Shown: positions 10,001 through 18,090 of the stretch, piece after piece | Layout of the letters: every line of letters begins with the position of its first letter | How positions within the stretch are numbered: the first letter of the stretch is position 1 | Source of the DNA: Pseudomonadota bacterium | GTDB taxonomy: Bacteria > Myxococcota > Myxococcia > Myxococcales > Myxococcaceae | Assembly: GCA_009786315.1 (NCBI GenBank) | Contig: WQTM01000229.1 | Location: 1-32,633 of the forward strand | Length of the DNA stretch: 32,633 nt | Reading direction: 5' to 3' | Program-made: the position numbers and the translations under genes | The notes under the pieces: model-generated | The model's database searches: none | Told to the model about the DNA's origin: nothing | What the model saw: the letters and a program-made list of their open reading frames with translations, nothing else

Positions 10001-12974
10001 TCCGTTGCATTCTGTTTTTGAGAGGCACTGTGAATTTTTGAGAGGGCGAGGGGAGTGGCTAAGCTTAGCCAATTTATTGGTACGTCGAGCCAAAGTAGAG
10101 CCTTCGGAACAGGGGCTGGTGAGGTTTTTGGAGGCGGCGGACATTTTTGAGCAACTGGCTGAGGGGCAGGAAGCGGCGCGATGTGAGCAGCTTGCTTTTG
10201 AGATACACCCGGAAGATGACCGTGCTTTTTTGAGGCTAAAGAAGCGTTTTGAGCAAAATCCTCTCAAGCTTTCCACCCTATTAGCGGAGCGAGCGGAGCA
10301 TTCTGAGGAAAGAGAAGCGCTTTCGCTCCTAAGGGAGCGGGCATTGGTTTTGATGAAGGCGGAGGATTGGGTGGGGGCGGCATTTGCATATGACGGGTTA
10401 CTTGAGAGGGTGCCCGAGGACTTGGAGAGTTTGCGTGCTCGAGCCGAGTTGGCATTTCGGTCTGGAGGTGCCCAAGCGGCCAAGCCTTTTGACATGCGTT
10501 TGTTGCGGATAGAAGACTCGGGGCTAAGTGCGCAGGAGCAGGCTGGGCTTTGGTTTCGTATTTCTCAAGCGGCGATGGAGGGAGAGGGTTTTGTTGAAGC
10601 GGAGAATGCGTTGAAGCGGGTATGGCAGCTTGCGCCTGAGAGTCATTTTGGCAAAGCGGCGTTGTCTGGGTTGGATGCGGTTTATGTCCAGCGAGGGGAC
10701 CTAGAAAACCTCTATGGTGTTCGCCTACAAGCAGCGCAAATGGCGCAAGGTGAAGAAGCGTTTACGCTTTTGGAGGTGGCCTCGAAGATGGAGGGCCTCA
10801 AGGACAAAGGGCTTGCTGCTTTGCAGTTGTTGTTTGGTTTGGCGCCCACGGACGAGGGGGTTTTCAACCGTATAGTGGCGGTACTGTCTGAGATGGGGGT
10901 GTTAGAAGAGGAGCTTCGTTTACGGGAGCGTTATGCGCATGCTGTTGGAGGGGGGAAGGGGGCCCAAGCTCTGGTAGACGCGGCGGTGTTGCTCAAAGAC
11001 GACTGGGGGCGGAGTTTGTCTTTGCTTGACAAGGCGCTTTCCCTGGACAGCCGGAGTTTGGCAGCGTTGCAGGCGAAGGCACAAGCGAGCAGGCGAAACA
11101 AGGACTGGGCATCGCTTGGGGAAGTGTTACCCATATGGACTCAGCATTCTCCCAAGGAATGGCTACCGGAAATTTATCAAACGTGGATGGAGTTAGCGGA
11201 GGGGAGGGAGCACCAAGGGGACATGGAGGGGGCCATAGAGGCGTTTGAGTTTTTGAGCGCAAAGGCAGAAGAAGTATTTTCATTAAAAGCTTTGGATGGT
11301 TTGGAGCGCATATGGAAGGAGCAAGGCAACCTCCGAGGTTTGTCGCAGATATTGTTAAAGCGTGCTGCGAAGACAACAGGAGAGGCGGCTTCCAAACTGT
11401 TGTTGGAAGCAGCGCAAGGGTTTCAAAACTCAGGGGCCTTTGAAGAAGCGTTGAATGCAGCGAGTGCCTCTTTGGTTTTGCGGCCGACGACGAAGGGTTG
11501 GCTTTTGGTTGCGCAAGTCAACCGCTCGCTGAGGCGTTTTTTGGAAGCAGCGAATGCCTGGAAGAGTGCTGCTGAGATGGTGAGTGGAGATTTAAGGGCG
11601 CGCTGGTGGCTTCATGCGGCGGATGCGATGGAGCAGTCGGGGGACTTAGATGGGGCTGCGCAGTTGCTTTCCCAAACGCGCAAAGAGTTTCCAAACATGC
11701 TTCCTGACGGTTTGTGGACACAGCGAATGTTGCGCTTGGCGACAGCCTTTTTTGAAAGCAACTGTTTTCGGCAAGCGTCCGAGATTGTGTCGCAATTTCC
11801 GGACCATCCCGAGATACAAAAGTTGCGTGTGCAGTTGAATTTTGAAAATTTTTCTGCAGTCGAGCCTGCGCAACCTACTGAGGAGGCAGAGTTTGATGGG
11901 GAGAAAACGCAATTCATTAAAATGCAGCCCATAGGGGGTGGAATAACACCACAGCCCATGGAGAACGAGTTGGCGCAATTCATGGAGGATGAATTGACGC
12001 AGTCTTTTTCAGATGAATTCATGCAGTCCATAGAAGATGAGTTGGCGCAACCTGTTGCGGATGAGTTGGCGCAAACCGTTAGGGATGAACCGATACAACC
12101 CATAGTGAGCGAGTCAACGCAATTCATTGCAGGCAAATTGTCAAACGCTCTTGCGAATGCGGAGCTAACTCTCGTTTTCGAATATGGCTGGAAGTTTCTT
12201 GAAATAGGAGAGAAGCCGCCGTTGGTTTTGACAAAGAGCCTTTTGGATTTTTGTGAGAGAACCTCGTTGCCGGAGATGAAGGATTTATGGGTTGCCGCGC
12301 AGCTAAGGCTTTTGAGGGAGAGTTGGGCAGAGGCGGAGACGTGGAGGGCGCTGTCCTTTAGGTTTCGCGAGCGGGAGGAGGGCAAGTTTTCGAGTTGGGC
12401 ACATGAGTTGGCCTCGGTGTTAAGCTCATCCGTGGAGCCTTCGGCCATGCTGTTAGGAGCCATTAAATTACCCATACAATACAATGCGGTATTGCCTCCT
12501 CCGGACGATGCTGTGTTGTTGACAGAGTCCTCCCTGCCCAGAATTTACCAAGCCCTTCGCAACGTTGTTTTGCAGTTGGGTGGCCAGGAGTTGGTTTTGG
12601 TGATGGATGCCAAGGGTGGGTTTGAAGCTTGGTTGGCAACGGGCAATGTGTTGGTTTTTGGACAAGAGGCGTTGGCTTGTTTTGGTTTGGCGGAGCTGGG
12701 CTATTTGACGGCATTGGCTCTTGTGTTGTCAGGGCGGTGTGACTTGTCCATAGAAAGTGAAACTTGGCTGTTGTCCGTCCAGGAGGCGTTTGTGGCCTAC
12801 CCATCGGTTATGGCTGCAGGCCGCGTACTTGCTGCGCTTGAGGGGGAAAATACGAAATTTGCCTCTCGTGAGCCTGGGGAGAGGCTGAAAACCAGTGCAG
12901 CATTTAAGGGTATTGTTGACCACATATTGAATGTCCTTTGGCAATGGGCTTTGTCGCAGAGAAGCATTGTATGA
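4074..12974 (+). CDS. Giant tetratricopeptide-repeat protein (2966 aa) with distinct N- and C-terminal domains
   Basis: Long uninterrupted ORF with many TPR-like helical pairs (e.g. ALLRYREAVSLLPNSAQALLSQGRVAEVLGHFPEALTAYQQAIEL). About 200 aa at the N-terminus and about 250 aa at the C-terminus are not TPR-like. No obvious signal peptide. Confidence 0.92.
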   Translation: MATETEKQPEVLALGPELRLIDRRAFVGFPSMEFAPGIHILDFALQIPEMSFPLNITGGVARFQKKKLHFGYLTLQIDAQVVLRRLQELLPLLSGIKGFSLDFRNGFIEGQGWLNAVPFTLKIAFDGDGETLAVYFYDFRLYAYAAMPVPRLAVQLVEAIEASGMLPEVCLQGVHGFTTRILPGLVERAAVSRGYRIPSLEMARVAEASVDARGIRLKFSAGGMPPLVLPDESLLLNLEGARAFADAERLLAGGRLDEARNAYLKLGDAMEAHPFAVERLLSLMAAETQAHEFALDLTQSLLRRRPQSATALWTEAVIHEKRGEVVQAGECFLKLCQLARKNGEETSAFFAATAAVRLCKEQAPQVAVAALHEALGVRPDHVPSLRALAESCDIAEDRAGAIRAYRRLAALSRDSVEVAHAHTHLARLCAMSSEELAGARLHCEAALRILPDHPEALLRLGQLCFQGDEHLRALKTLDRLRQVALLRHDIPLVGEANIWAGKVWEEGLKQPENALLRYREAVSLLPNSAQALLSQGRVAEVLGHFPEALTAYQQAIELVGPSPQLKENRRMASHAHRALAHLYQARMENPGLAQTHLEAALFLEPSDVSLLEELLPKLRNAGKLAELADLCERAVSFVSAPQKRTELLLEAAELYRGPLSNPERALKLLLTAFDMMPTHRPILEALLSLAEAMQNSALVCKVLRNLVLQEADTRKKVLLHRRLAISAKVAGDFPLAIASLNAVLQEEPEDVVLLGELSHLLRLQHDMSALVVVLEKRGDIAFRQGDKSMATQAFRELSSVFEAKLGRKKEALEVLQKVAFWTKEPGSLSELVELAWRCERADVAKEALETWLALPSSANKPEQIAKIRAQLGKAYEGLGDKEAAKQCYAEAFVYRRLDDELASKLEAMLRNQASYVELAEFWNQRAQALGGAGRIREASLFYFQSAQQLLDLSQSVLAMQRLQAAVEVAPNSPEAAYALEQMARMAQGSGETQEAARLWAECAACTTEPTRAAESYWAAAQLKVGEPEEIELLTKAIACNGLLLAARLRRSLLEQKVEPAVVLEDCEILLGATEQERAFLAIDRIGVARRAAFCAHALSQSKRAAELVEICLPYVSQDVELLRMAVSLFQVTGNVSAEVECLEKLWPLVSQEESKVVRRKYIEVSLSLGVKASIVELLRQAFFEEAEDAWAPQLLWRYARDEAADSEKILWLEALIRCSFGEQKASWFWERANLYTAMGDFAKTKEDLRQVSALLVSPPEKLWVQLAGIECELGAFGEELACWKRVVDAGMTDSVVLQKAADRVVVLAQMPQAVWNMQAWELALNLPISEALRSQAWMCLARKKAEEGDVVAAEEAFAQAAQQGPNVLRVEALLARAQSLEARNMLVEAGQAFDAVLALSPSNKTAMDGYKRCLKEVGDFENLSEVLSTEALRAPKAQAALLYEELAHIYLDKLSWPTPGEAALRRAIVLGNSSQALRVTLAELLAQKNEFQEAIGFLEAAAKTASPTQAANLLRYAAKWAQKLGDDGRELHLLREAQKLHSAEGEELSRFAQLLYFKGAVGEALPVVRQWAHALDASAFPEESQKAKLYLADVLETAGELEEARLVLEGILASSPQCLPALNKMVALLAAGKTEAGMVFWCKHFERQAMGESFLGQTLAFARQAFVEFQNASLGESLFLLAEKTAEDIRGLQEEHVALLRPLNQPEFAARHLNKLALLRLGAGDIQGALEAWEEEIGAQEALGNTHEVLRTLQAMAELCGGEGRNQEAAKIYIRQARLVIEKQEAWQGALGYLEAAWRHSAQWEVADFGRKTAQRVEQAEAKVLWQLRCIESAPEKEEKAKSLVALADIYQGLWDFDKQQETLKAALELHPRFELAEQRLLVLWESQNRQEEAAIYFETLAVSLVGGERASLLMRAAEIWEGKPGYEAQAVSALLAARIAAPEDVDLLLCIADKLHKLGCYNEAAEFDESLLKQSPLHSVFERHCEFLRGRGEWLSLANLLVRRAKVEPSEQGLVRFLEAADIFEQLAEGQEAARCEQLAFEIHPEDDRAFLRLKKRFEQNPLKLSTLLAERAEHSEEREALSLLRERALVLMKAEDWVGAAFAYDGLLERVPEDLESLRARAELAFRSGGAQAAKPFDMRLLRIEDSGLSAQEQAGLWFRISQAAMEGEGFVEAENALKRVWQLAPESHFGKAALSGLDAVYVQRGDLENLYGVRLQAAQMAQGEEAFTLLEVASKMEGLKDKGLAALQLLFGLAPTDEGVFNRIVAVLSEMGVLEEELRLRERYAHAVGGGKGAQALVDAAVLLKDDWGRSLSLLDKALSLDSRSLAALQAKAQASRRNKDWASLGEVLPIWTQHSPKEWLPEIYQTWMELAEGREHQGDMEGAIEAFEFLSAKAEEVFSLKALDGLERIWKEQGNLRGLSQILLKRAAKTTGEAASKLLLEAAQGFQNSGAFEEALNAASASLVLRPTTKGWLLVAQVNRSLRRFLEAANAWKSAAEMVSGDLRARWWLHAADAMEQSGDLDGAAQLLSQTRKEFPNMLPDGLWTQRMLRLATAFFESNCFRQASEIVSQFPDHPEIQKLRVQLNFENFSAVEPAQPTEEAEFDGEKTQFIKMQPIGGGITPQPMENELAQFMEDELTQSFSDEFMQSIEDELAQPVADELAQTVRDEPIQPIVSESTQFIAGKLSNALANAELTLVFEYGWKFLEIGEKPPLVLTKSLLDFCERTSLPEMKDLWVAAQLRLLRESWAEAETWRALSFRFREREEGKFSSWAHELASVLSSSVEPSAMLLGAIKLPIQYNAVLPPPDDAVLLTESSLPRIYQALRNVVLQLGGQELVLVMDAKGGFEAWLATGNVLVFGQEALACFGLAELGYLTALALVLSGRCDLSIESETWLLSVQEAFVAYPSVMAAGRVLAALEGENTKFASREPGERLKTSAAFKGIVDHILNVLWQWALSQRSIV
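11958..12125 (+). repeat. Seven in-frame 24-bp (8-aa) tandem repeats inside the giant TPR gene
   Basis: Direct reading: MENELAQF/MEDELTQS/FSDEFMQS/IEDELAQP/VADELAQT/VRDEPIQP/IVSESTQF. A separated degenerate unit FDGEKTQF lies at 11892-11915. Confidence 0.9.
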
Positions 12975-13651
12975 AATTGCTCTGCTCTGCTGCTTTGTTA
13001 TTGGGGTTGGCATGCACGGCCCCATTGCCTGGGGTGGTGGATGTGGGGTTGTTTGACTTTTCCGCCTCCGCTGTTTTGATTGAGGCAGAATGCCGGCCAG
13101 ATATGGCCGATGAGAGCGGTTTTAGGTTTAAAGGGCGGTTTCGTTTGGAAAGCAACCTTTCCGACGGTTATTTCATTTATGGCAGCATTCACCGTGCAGC
13201 TCAGTTTGATGGGCAAAACATGGTTTCTGTCTATGTGGCGGAGCGTAGTTTTGTGTCCGGGTGTGAAGTTTGCAATATAGACGTGGTTGAAACATTGAAT
13301 GTGGTGTTGTTGAGCAAAACGCAGAACGAGCTACTGGATGGCCAATGTCCACGCCGTGCTTGGGTGGAAGGTATTTTTGCGGAGGGAGGAGGAAGCGAGC
13401 CTTTTGTTGGGTTTGCTCCAAATGAGTTGGAAGCGGCGCATGCATGTGGGGTTGCCTTGAGAGAAGGCATTCCTGTTGCTGATGGGGAAAGCATTTCCCT
13501 TCCTGGCCTCATTCAGGATGGTTTTGACGCAGTGCGTGCGTGTGGAACTTTGGTTGCGCATATGGTGGCAACCCCTGCTGAACAGGGCTGTCCGGAGGAT
13601 TGCTATAAGGAGGATGTTGTCTATTACATAGAAGGAATTCGCAAAGAATGA
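12971..13651 (+). CDS. Cys-rich putative lipoprotein/exported protein of unknown function
   Basis: [21 protein letters not shown] signal with a candidate lipidation Cys, then eight further Cys. Start ATG 12971 overlaps the upstream TGA (12972-12974). The track start at 12938 would add 11 aa inside the TPR gene and is less likely. Confidence 0.75.
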   Translation: MKLLCSAALLLGLACTAPLPGVVDVGLFDFSASAVLIEAECRPDMADESGFRFKGRFRLESNLSDGYFIYGSIHRAAQFDGQNMVSVYVAERSFVSGCEVCNIDVVETLNVVLLSKTQNELLDGQCPRRAWVEGIFAEGGGSEPFVGFAPNELEAAHACGVALREGIPVADGESISLPGLIQDGFDAVRACGTLVAHMVATPAEQGCPEDCYKEDVVYYIEGIRKE

Positions 13652-14322
13652 AGAAGGCGATTGTTCTTTTCTCCGGGGGGTTGGACTCGACAACGTGTTT
13701 GGCCATTGCGCGTGCGCAGGGGTTTTCGCCTTGGTGTCTCACCATTGACTATGGGCAGAGGCATGCAGTTGAGCTAAAGGCAGCGGAGAGGATTGCGGCT
13801 TTTTGGGGGGTACCTTTGCGTATTTTGCATTGCTCACTCCGAGAGATGGGGGGCTCAGCCCTCACCTCGGAACTTCCCGTACCCATGGAGGAGCCGTCTC
13901 AGGGAGAGCGTATTCCCCTCACTTATGTCCCCGCGCGCAACACCATTTTTCTTGCATTGGCCTTAGGGTTTGCGGAGGTGGAGGGGGCGCAGGACATTTT
14001 TTTGGGGATTAACGCGGTAGACTACAGTGGTTACCCGGACTGCAGGCCGGAGTTTGTTTCGGCCTTTGAAGTGCTGGCTCAGCTTGCCACCAAAGCAGGT
14101 GTTGAAGGTACGCGTTTTCACATTCACACGCCCTTGGCGGGTTTGTCCAAGGCACAAATTATTCAAAGAGGGGTTGAGCTTGGGGTAGACCATTCCATGA
14201 CGCACAGTTGTTATGCGCCGTCCATTCGTGGGTTAGCGTGTGGGCAATGCGAGAGTTGTCGTTTGAGGAGGCGTGGTTTTTTGCAGGCGGGGGTGGTGGA
14301 CTCAACGAGGTATGAGGGGTGA
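13648..14322 (+). CDS. queC: 7-cyano-7-deazaguanine synthase QueC
   Basis: [10 protein letters not shown]-loop, [43 protein letters not shown], and zinc-site cysteines [25 protein letters not shown]. Start ATG overlaps the preceding stop (ATGA). Confidence 0.97.
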   Translation: MKKAIVLFSGGLDSTTCLAIARAQGFSPWCLTIDYGQRHAVELKAAERIAAFWGVPLRILHCSLREMGGSALTSELPVPMEEPSQGERIPLTYVPARNTIFLALALGFAEVEGAQDIFLGINAVDYSGYPDCRPEFVSAFEVLAQLATKAGVEGTRFHIHTPLAGLSKAQIIQRGVELGVDHSMTHSCYAPSIRGLACGQCESCRLRRRGFLQAGVVDSTRYEG

Positions 14323-15005
14323 GGACTTTATTTGTTGTGTTGATGGGTTTTTCGTTATGGGGTGTGGCGGAGCCTTTGGTGGATGTGGCAGAGCACATAC
14401 CCAGTGCCGTGATAGAGTTGCGTTATGCGCGAGAGGACAATTTTCTCGGCCGTGCACTCTACCCTCCGGGGGCGCGATGTTTGTTACGCAAGAGTGTGGC
14501 CAAGCGCCTTTCTCGTGTAGCGGAGCGTTTGTCCAAGGAGGGGGTGAGACTCAAGCTTTGGGACTGCTACCGGCCTTTGGCGGTACAAAAAGAAATGTGG
14601 AAACTTTTTCCAAGGCCTGGGTTTGTAGCGAACCCCCAAACAGGCTCCCACCACAACCGAGGTGCAGCCGTGGATTTGACGCTGGCAAACGCCGAAGGTA
14701 TTGAGCTTGAGATGCCGACGCCTTTTGACGAGTTTAGCCCCAGGGCGCGCCAAGGTGCCCGTGAGGGTATTTCAAAGGCAGCCATTCACAACCGCGACAA
14801 GCTGAAAGCAGCCATGGAGTTAGAGGGTTTTGTCGCCAACCGGAAGGAGTGGTGGCATTTTGAAGCGGAGGATGCGCGTCGCTTCAAAATGCTGGAACAA
14901 GCCCCCTTGGCCAAGGAGCCAAGCTTTTCAGCCATTATTTTTCGCGGCGGCGTTTTGAAGGTTGCAGGATGCTCGGCGTTTTTTTGGCGCAGGCGTTTTT
15001 GTTAA
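14319..15005 (+). CDS. D-Ala-D-Ala dipeptidase, VanX/DdpX/PcgL family (peptidase M15D), predicted exported
   Basis: [28 protein letters not shown] (SxHxxGxAxD) and KEWWHFE (ExxWH) match the M15D zinc/catalytic motifs. N-terminal hydrophobic signal [22 protein letters not shown] start overlaps the queC stop (GTGA). Confidence 0.9.
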   Translation: MRTLFVVLMGFSLWGVAEPLVDVAEHIPSAVIELRYAREDNFLGRALYPPGARCLLRKSVAKRLSRVAERLSKEGVRLKLWDCYRPLAVQKEMWKLFPRPGFVANPQTGSHHNRGAAVDLTLANAEGIELEMPTPFDEFSPRARQGAREGISKAAIHNRDKLKAAMELEGFVANRKEWWHFEAEDARRFKMLEQAPLAKEPSFSAIIFRGGVLKVAGCSAFFWRRRFC

Positions 15006-16149
15006 AGGCGAGGGTTTTTTGGGCTTCAACCAAGTTGTTGCGGGACTCTGGGACAGTGTTGCTTGCTGCGTTGGCGGCAGCCTCCCAGCGAGAGTCCACG
15101 GAGCGAAGCCTTGCGGCAATGTCTGCGATGCGTTTGTCCAACTCAAATTTTTCTTCTATAGTGGCAACCCATGCTTCGTCGGCTTTCATGAGGGTTTCGC
15201 AGCTTATATTTAAGTCCTTAGGGGCGGTGCTGAGGCGTGCTTTATGTTTAGAAAGCAGTTGGTTATATATTGTGCTGGCTTGAACTCTCTCACCTGAGCG
15301 CAAAGCATGAATGGAGGCATTTTGCGTACGCAAGCCGTCCGCGTGCAGAAACTGCAACTCCAACCTAGCCTCAGCGGGGAAGTCTTTTACCGTAGAGTTG
15401 ATGAATTGCAGAGGGACACGCTCCAACACCAACTCGCCGCGCGAGGCTTGAAGTTTCAGTTTTGAAATTTCCGGCATGAGGCAAGCGATTATTGCATTGT
15501 TGTTGGGGTTGTTGCTGGTGAGGGAGATTTTGGCAGGTTGTCTGGTAGACACAGTTAATGCCATGGACACTTCAGCAATGCCCACATTTTTCATAGAGGC
15601 GAAGCAGTGACAGGCTTTGCCGATGGCCAGGCGCACATGCCCGACGACGTCAGAAACTTCGCTGATACCGAAGGTAACTTGTGGGGAGTTGGCAGGGTAG
15701 TTGATGACAATACTGGCAACTCGCTCCGTTTCTTCTGGAGGGAGCTGTTGAAATTGCAGGGGGGCGAGGGCGGCCTCTATACAGGCGACACCTGAGGGGC
15801 TGAGGTTTTCTCCTTGGACGGTGTGAAGTGTGGTTTGGCTACTGACGGAGGTACTCAGTTTGACGTGGGTATTTTGGTTGCCTTGGCGGTTTTGAGGGGG
15901 CACAAAGCACTCGAGGATGGCTGGTTGGACAGAAAGTATTCCTCCGAAAATACTTTCCTCGTTGGTGATTTCAGAGACGAGGCCTGAAGGTTTTTGACAA
16001 GAAGCCACGTCAAAGTGCACGAGGTTTTCAACTTTTTGGCGAGAGATGGAGGGTGTCCCCTGTGCTGTTTTTTGGGAGGCACAACTTGCTGACAAAACCA
16101 TTGGCGCAACAAGCAGCATTCCTGTCCAATTTAAAAAACGAGTTTTCAT
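14935..16149 (-). CDS. Putative lipoprotein with internally duplicated AgmX/TonB-C-like Cys-pair domain and a helical C-terminus
   Basis: MKTRFLNWTGMLLVAPMVLSASCASQ signal with candidate lipobox Cys (imperfect). Track ORF starts at 16161 (MRTG); internal ATG at 16149 preferred. Two copies of a C-x(~41)-C unit, then a charged, probably helical segment. Confidence 0.72.
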   Translation of the reverse strand: MKTRFLNWTGMLLVAPMVLSASCASQKTAQGTPSISRQKVENLVHFDVASCQKPSGLVSEITNEESIFGGILSVQPAILECFVPPQNRQGNQNTHVKLSTSVSSQTTLHTVQGENLSPSGVACIEAALAPLQFQQLPPEETERVASIVINYPANSPQVTFGISEVSDVVGHVRLAIGKACHCFASMKNVGIAEVSMALTVSTRQPAKISLTSNNPNNNAIIACLMPEISKLKLQASRGELVLERVPLQFINSTVKDFPAEARLELQFLHADGLRTQNASIHALRSGERVQASTIYNQLLSKHKARLSTAPKDLNISCETLMKADEAWVATIEEKFELDKRIADIAARLRSVDSRWEAAANAASNTVPESRNNLVEAQKTLAFNKNACAKKTPSILQPSKRRREK

Positions 16150-16239
16150 GCCAGTCCTCAAGAAATGCGGGTGGGGCGCCTTTTGGAGCTCTGGCCCCAG
16201 GTTAGACGCAAAAGGTATTTTTTGCCTAGAACAGATTAG

Positions 16240-18090
16240 CTAAAACAGTTTGAGAAGGTATAGCACCGGGATACCGAGAGCAAGCAAGGCCTCTCCCACA
16301 ATAAGCCCGGATGCGAGGGGCACGCAAAGTGCTGTTTCCTGTTGAGGGTACAGTTGTTTCCACACATATTGACAAGCCCCCCCCAACACCATGGGCAATA
16401 CATATTGAGCTGGGATGAGGAAGCCCAAAGCCAGGCTTGTAGCGGAGGGGAGGTTGTTGGAGGTATATTTTTGGAGGAGGGTGAGGGAGACGCCCAGCAG
16501 GGCGCCCAGGAAGAAGGCATGCAAGGCATAGGGTGGGAGAAGTTGAATACCGCCCAACAGCAACTCAGCGAAGCCGGCCCATTTGACGCTGATGGGGGAG
16601 GTAAGTCCCGCTCCGGAGGAATGAAGCAACTCTTGGGAGAGGCCGAATTTATTGGGCCCAATACCATGTTGGGCCCGAAGCAAAGGATAGACGATGGAGA
16701 TGGCCAAAGCGCCCACAGGTGTTGCCAAAAGTTGCATGAATGTCAGCGTGCGGTTGTTGGCGCCTACAATTTTTCCTGCGCGGTAGTCCTGCATGAGGTG
16801 CTCGCCGCCGCCTGCGATACTGCCTGACATACCAGAGGCCACCATGTTGGTAGCGATGGAATGGGGAGAGAAGAGTGCAAAAAGTGCCTGGACAAGGTTG
16901 GCCATGACAGAAATGGGTGCCCAGTTGGTTTCGCCCAGGACGCGAGTCCCCACCAACATGAGCAGGACAGAAATGCCTATGGCCAAAGCAGACTCCCAGA
17001 AGGCCACACCGAAGAAGAAATACTGAGCCACGGCCAAAGTGCTGGCCAACCCCAGGGAGCCGACAAAAACCCAGGAGAGGGGCACCTCATGGCATGCAGA
17101 GAGGGGCGCCCTGGAGAGCTCTCTGAAGGTGTTGGCAAGTTTTGGGGCATGCAACAGCAGAGCTGTTATTCCGCCAGACACCATAAGTCCCGTAGCTGGC
17201 CACATGGTCCACTTCAAAGTTTCGGCAAAAGTGGCGGATGGAATCCACCCTTGCCGGAGCAAGACAAAAGGCAGCACAAACCAGCCCAACAGGGCGCCTA
17301 TGCCCATAGCAGAGGTGACGCGTAGGCCGATGATGAGGCCTGAGCCGAAAGAGAGGGAGCTGAAGGCGAAGCCGACGTTGAGGGATTTCAGTGTGCTTCC
17401 GAAGAACAGTGTTTCAGGAATCCACGCAGGTTTACCGTCGCGAAACCATGTGGACAGAACGCCCAGGCCTCCTCCAACCCCAAGCATGCGTAACTTGTTT
17501 TTGGCTTGAAGGCTGCCCTCGTCCAATATTTTGAGAGTTTCTCCTGCGGCAATTCCATCCGGGAAGGGCAGGTTTTCTTCGTCAATAAAGTGTTTTCGCA
17601 AAGGCACCGCAAGCAACACGCCCAGCATGCCGGCCAAAGTCATCCAAATGAAGACTTGTAGAGGTGTTGGGGAGAGGTGGAAGCCCAACTCAGGTTTTGA
17701 GTTGAGCAAGTCAAAGGCCGCCAATACCACGCACATGAAGGCGGATTGCGCAGAGGCGGTGCCAGCGGTTTGCACCAAATTATATTCTCGGCAGTTGCTG
17801 GTTTTGCCGGTGAGGAGAGCAATGCCTTGCAAGAAGAGGAAAGCCAAAAAAGCGCTGACAACAGAAATGGTAGGGCCAAAGCCGATTTTCAAAACAATAT
17901 AGGGATAGGCGCAGCCAATGAGTGCTGCGACGAGAAGGCCAACGGCGACACTGCGCAAGTTGAACTCAGAATGAGAAGTGGCCATGGTGTTTGTATAGCT
18001 GCAAAGGCCCAAGGCCGCGTACAACATGCAACCCAAAGCCCACAAAGTGGCGAGCGCAATTGGAAAGCAAACGGGAGGCTTTGGCTCCAA
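16240..18090 (-). CDS. OPT family oligopeptide/metal-chelate transporter
   Basis: EFNLRSVAVGLLVAALIGCAYPYIVLKIGFGPT, NLVQTAGTASAQ, EENLPFPDGIAAGETL and many TM segments. Track start is TTG at 18090; an ATG at 17985 (MATSHSEFNLRS) aligns better with typical OPT N-termini. Confidence 0.9.
   Translation of the reverse strand: MEPKPPVCFPIALATLWALGCMLYAALGLCSYTNTMATSHSEFNLRSVAVGLLVAALIGCAYPYIVLKIGFGPTISVVSAFLAFLFLQGIALLTGKTSNCREYNLVQTAGTASAQSAFMCVVLAAFDLLNSKPELGFHLSPTPLQVFIWMTLAGMLGVLLAVPLRKHFIDEENLPFPDGIAAGETLKILDEGSLQAKNKLRMLGVGGGLGVLSTWFRDGKPAWIPETLFFGSTLKSLNVGFAFSSLSFGSGLIIGLRVTSAMGIGALLGWFVLPFVLLRQGWIPSATFAETLKWTMWPATGLMVSGGITALLLHAPKLANTFRELSRAPLSACHEVPLSWVFVGSLGLASTLAVAQYFFFGVAFWESALAIGISVLLMLVGTRVLGETNWAPISVMANLVQALFALFSPHSIATNMVASGMSGSIAGGGEHLMQDYRAGKIVGANNRTLTFMQLLATPVGALAISIVYPLLRAQHGIGPNKFGLSQELLHSSGAGLTSPISVKWAGFAELLLGGIQLLPPYALHAFFLGALLGVSLTLLQKYTSNNLPSATSLALGFLIPAQYVLPMVLGGACQYVWKQLYPQQETALCVPLASGLIVGEALLALGIPVLYLLKLF

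Noticed and set aside
11612-12484. 290-aa minus-strand Cys/Asn/Ser-repeat ORF that resembles a repetitive secreted peptide
   Set aside because: It is the antisense of the 24-bp octapeptide repeats in the giant TPR gene, so its periodicity is inherited.
13648-14322. QueC as part of a QueC-like antiphage (CBASS-type) system
   Set aside because: The motifs are canonical preQ0-synthase QueC, and there is no cyclase, TGT-like or OGG-like partner nearby.
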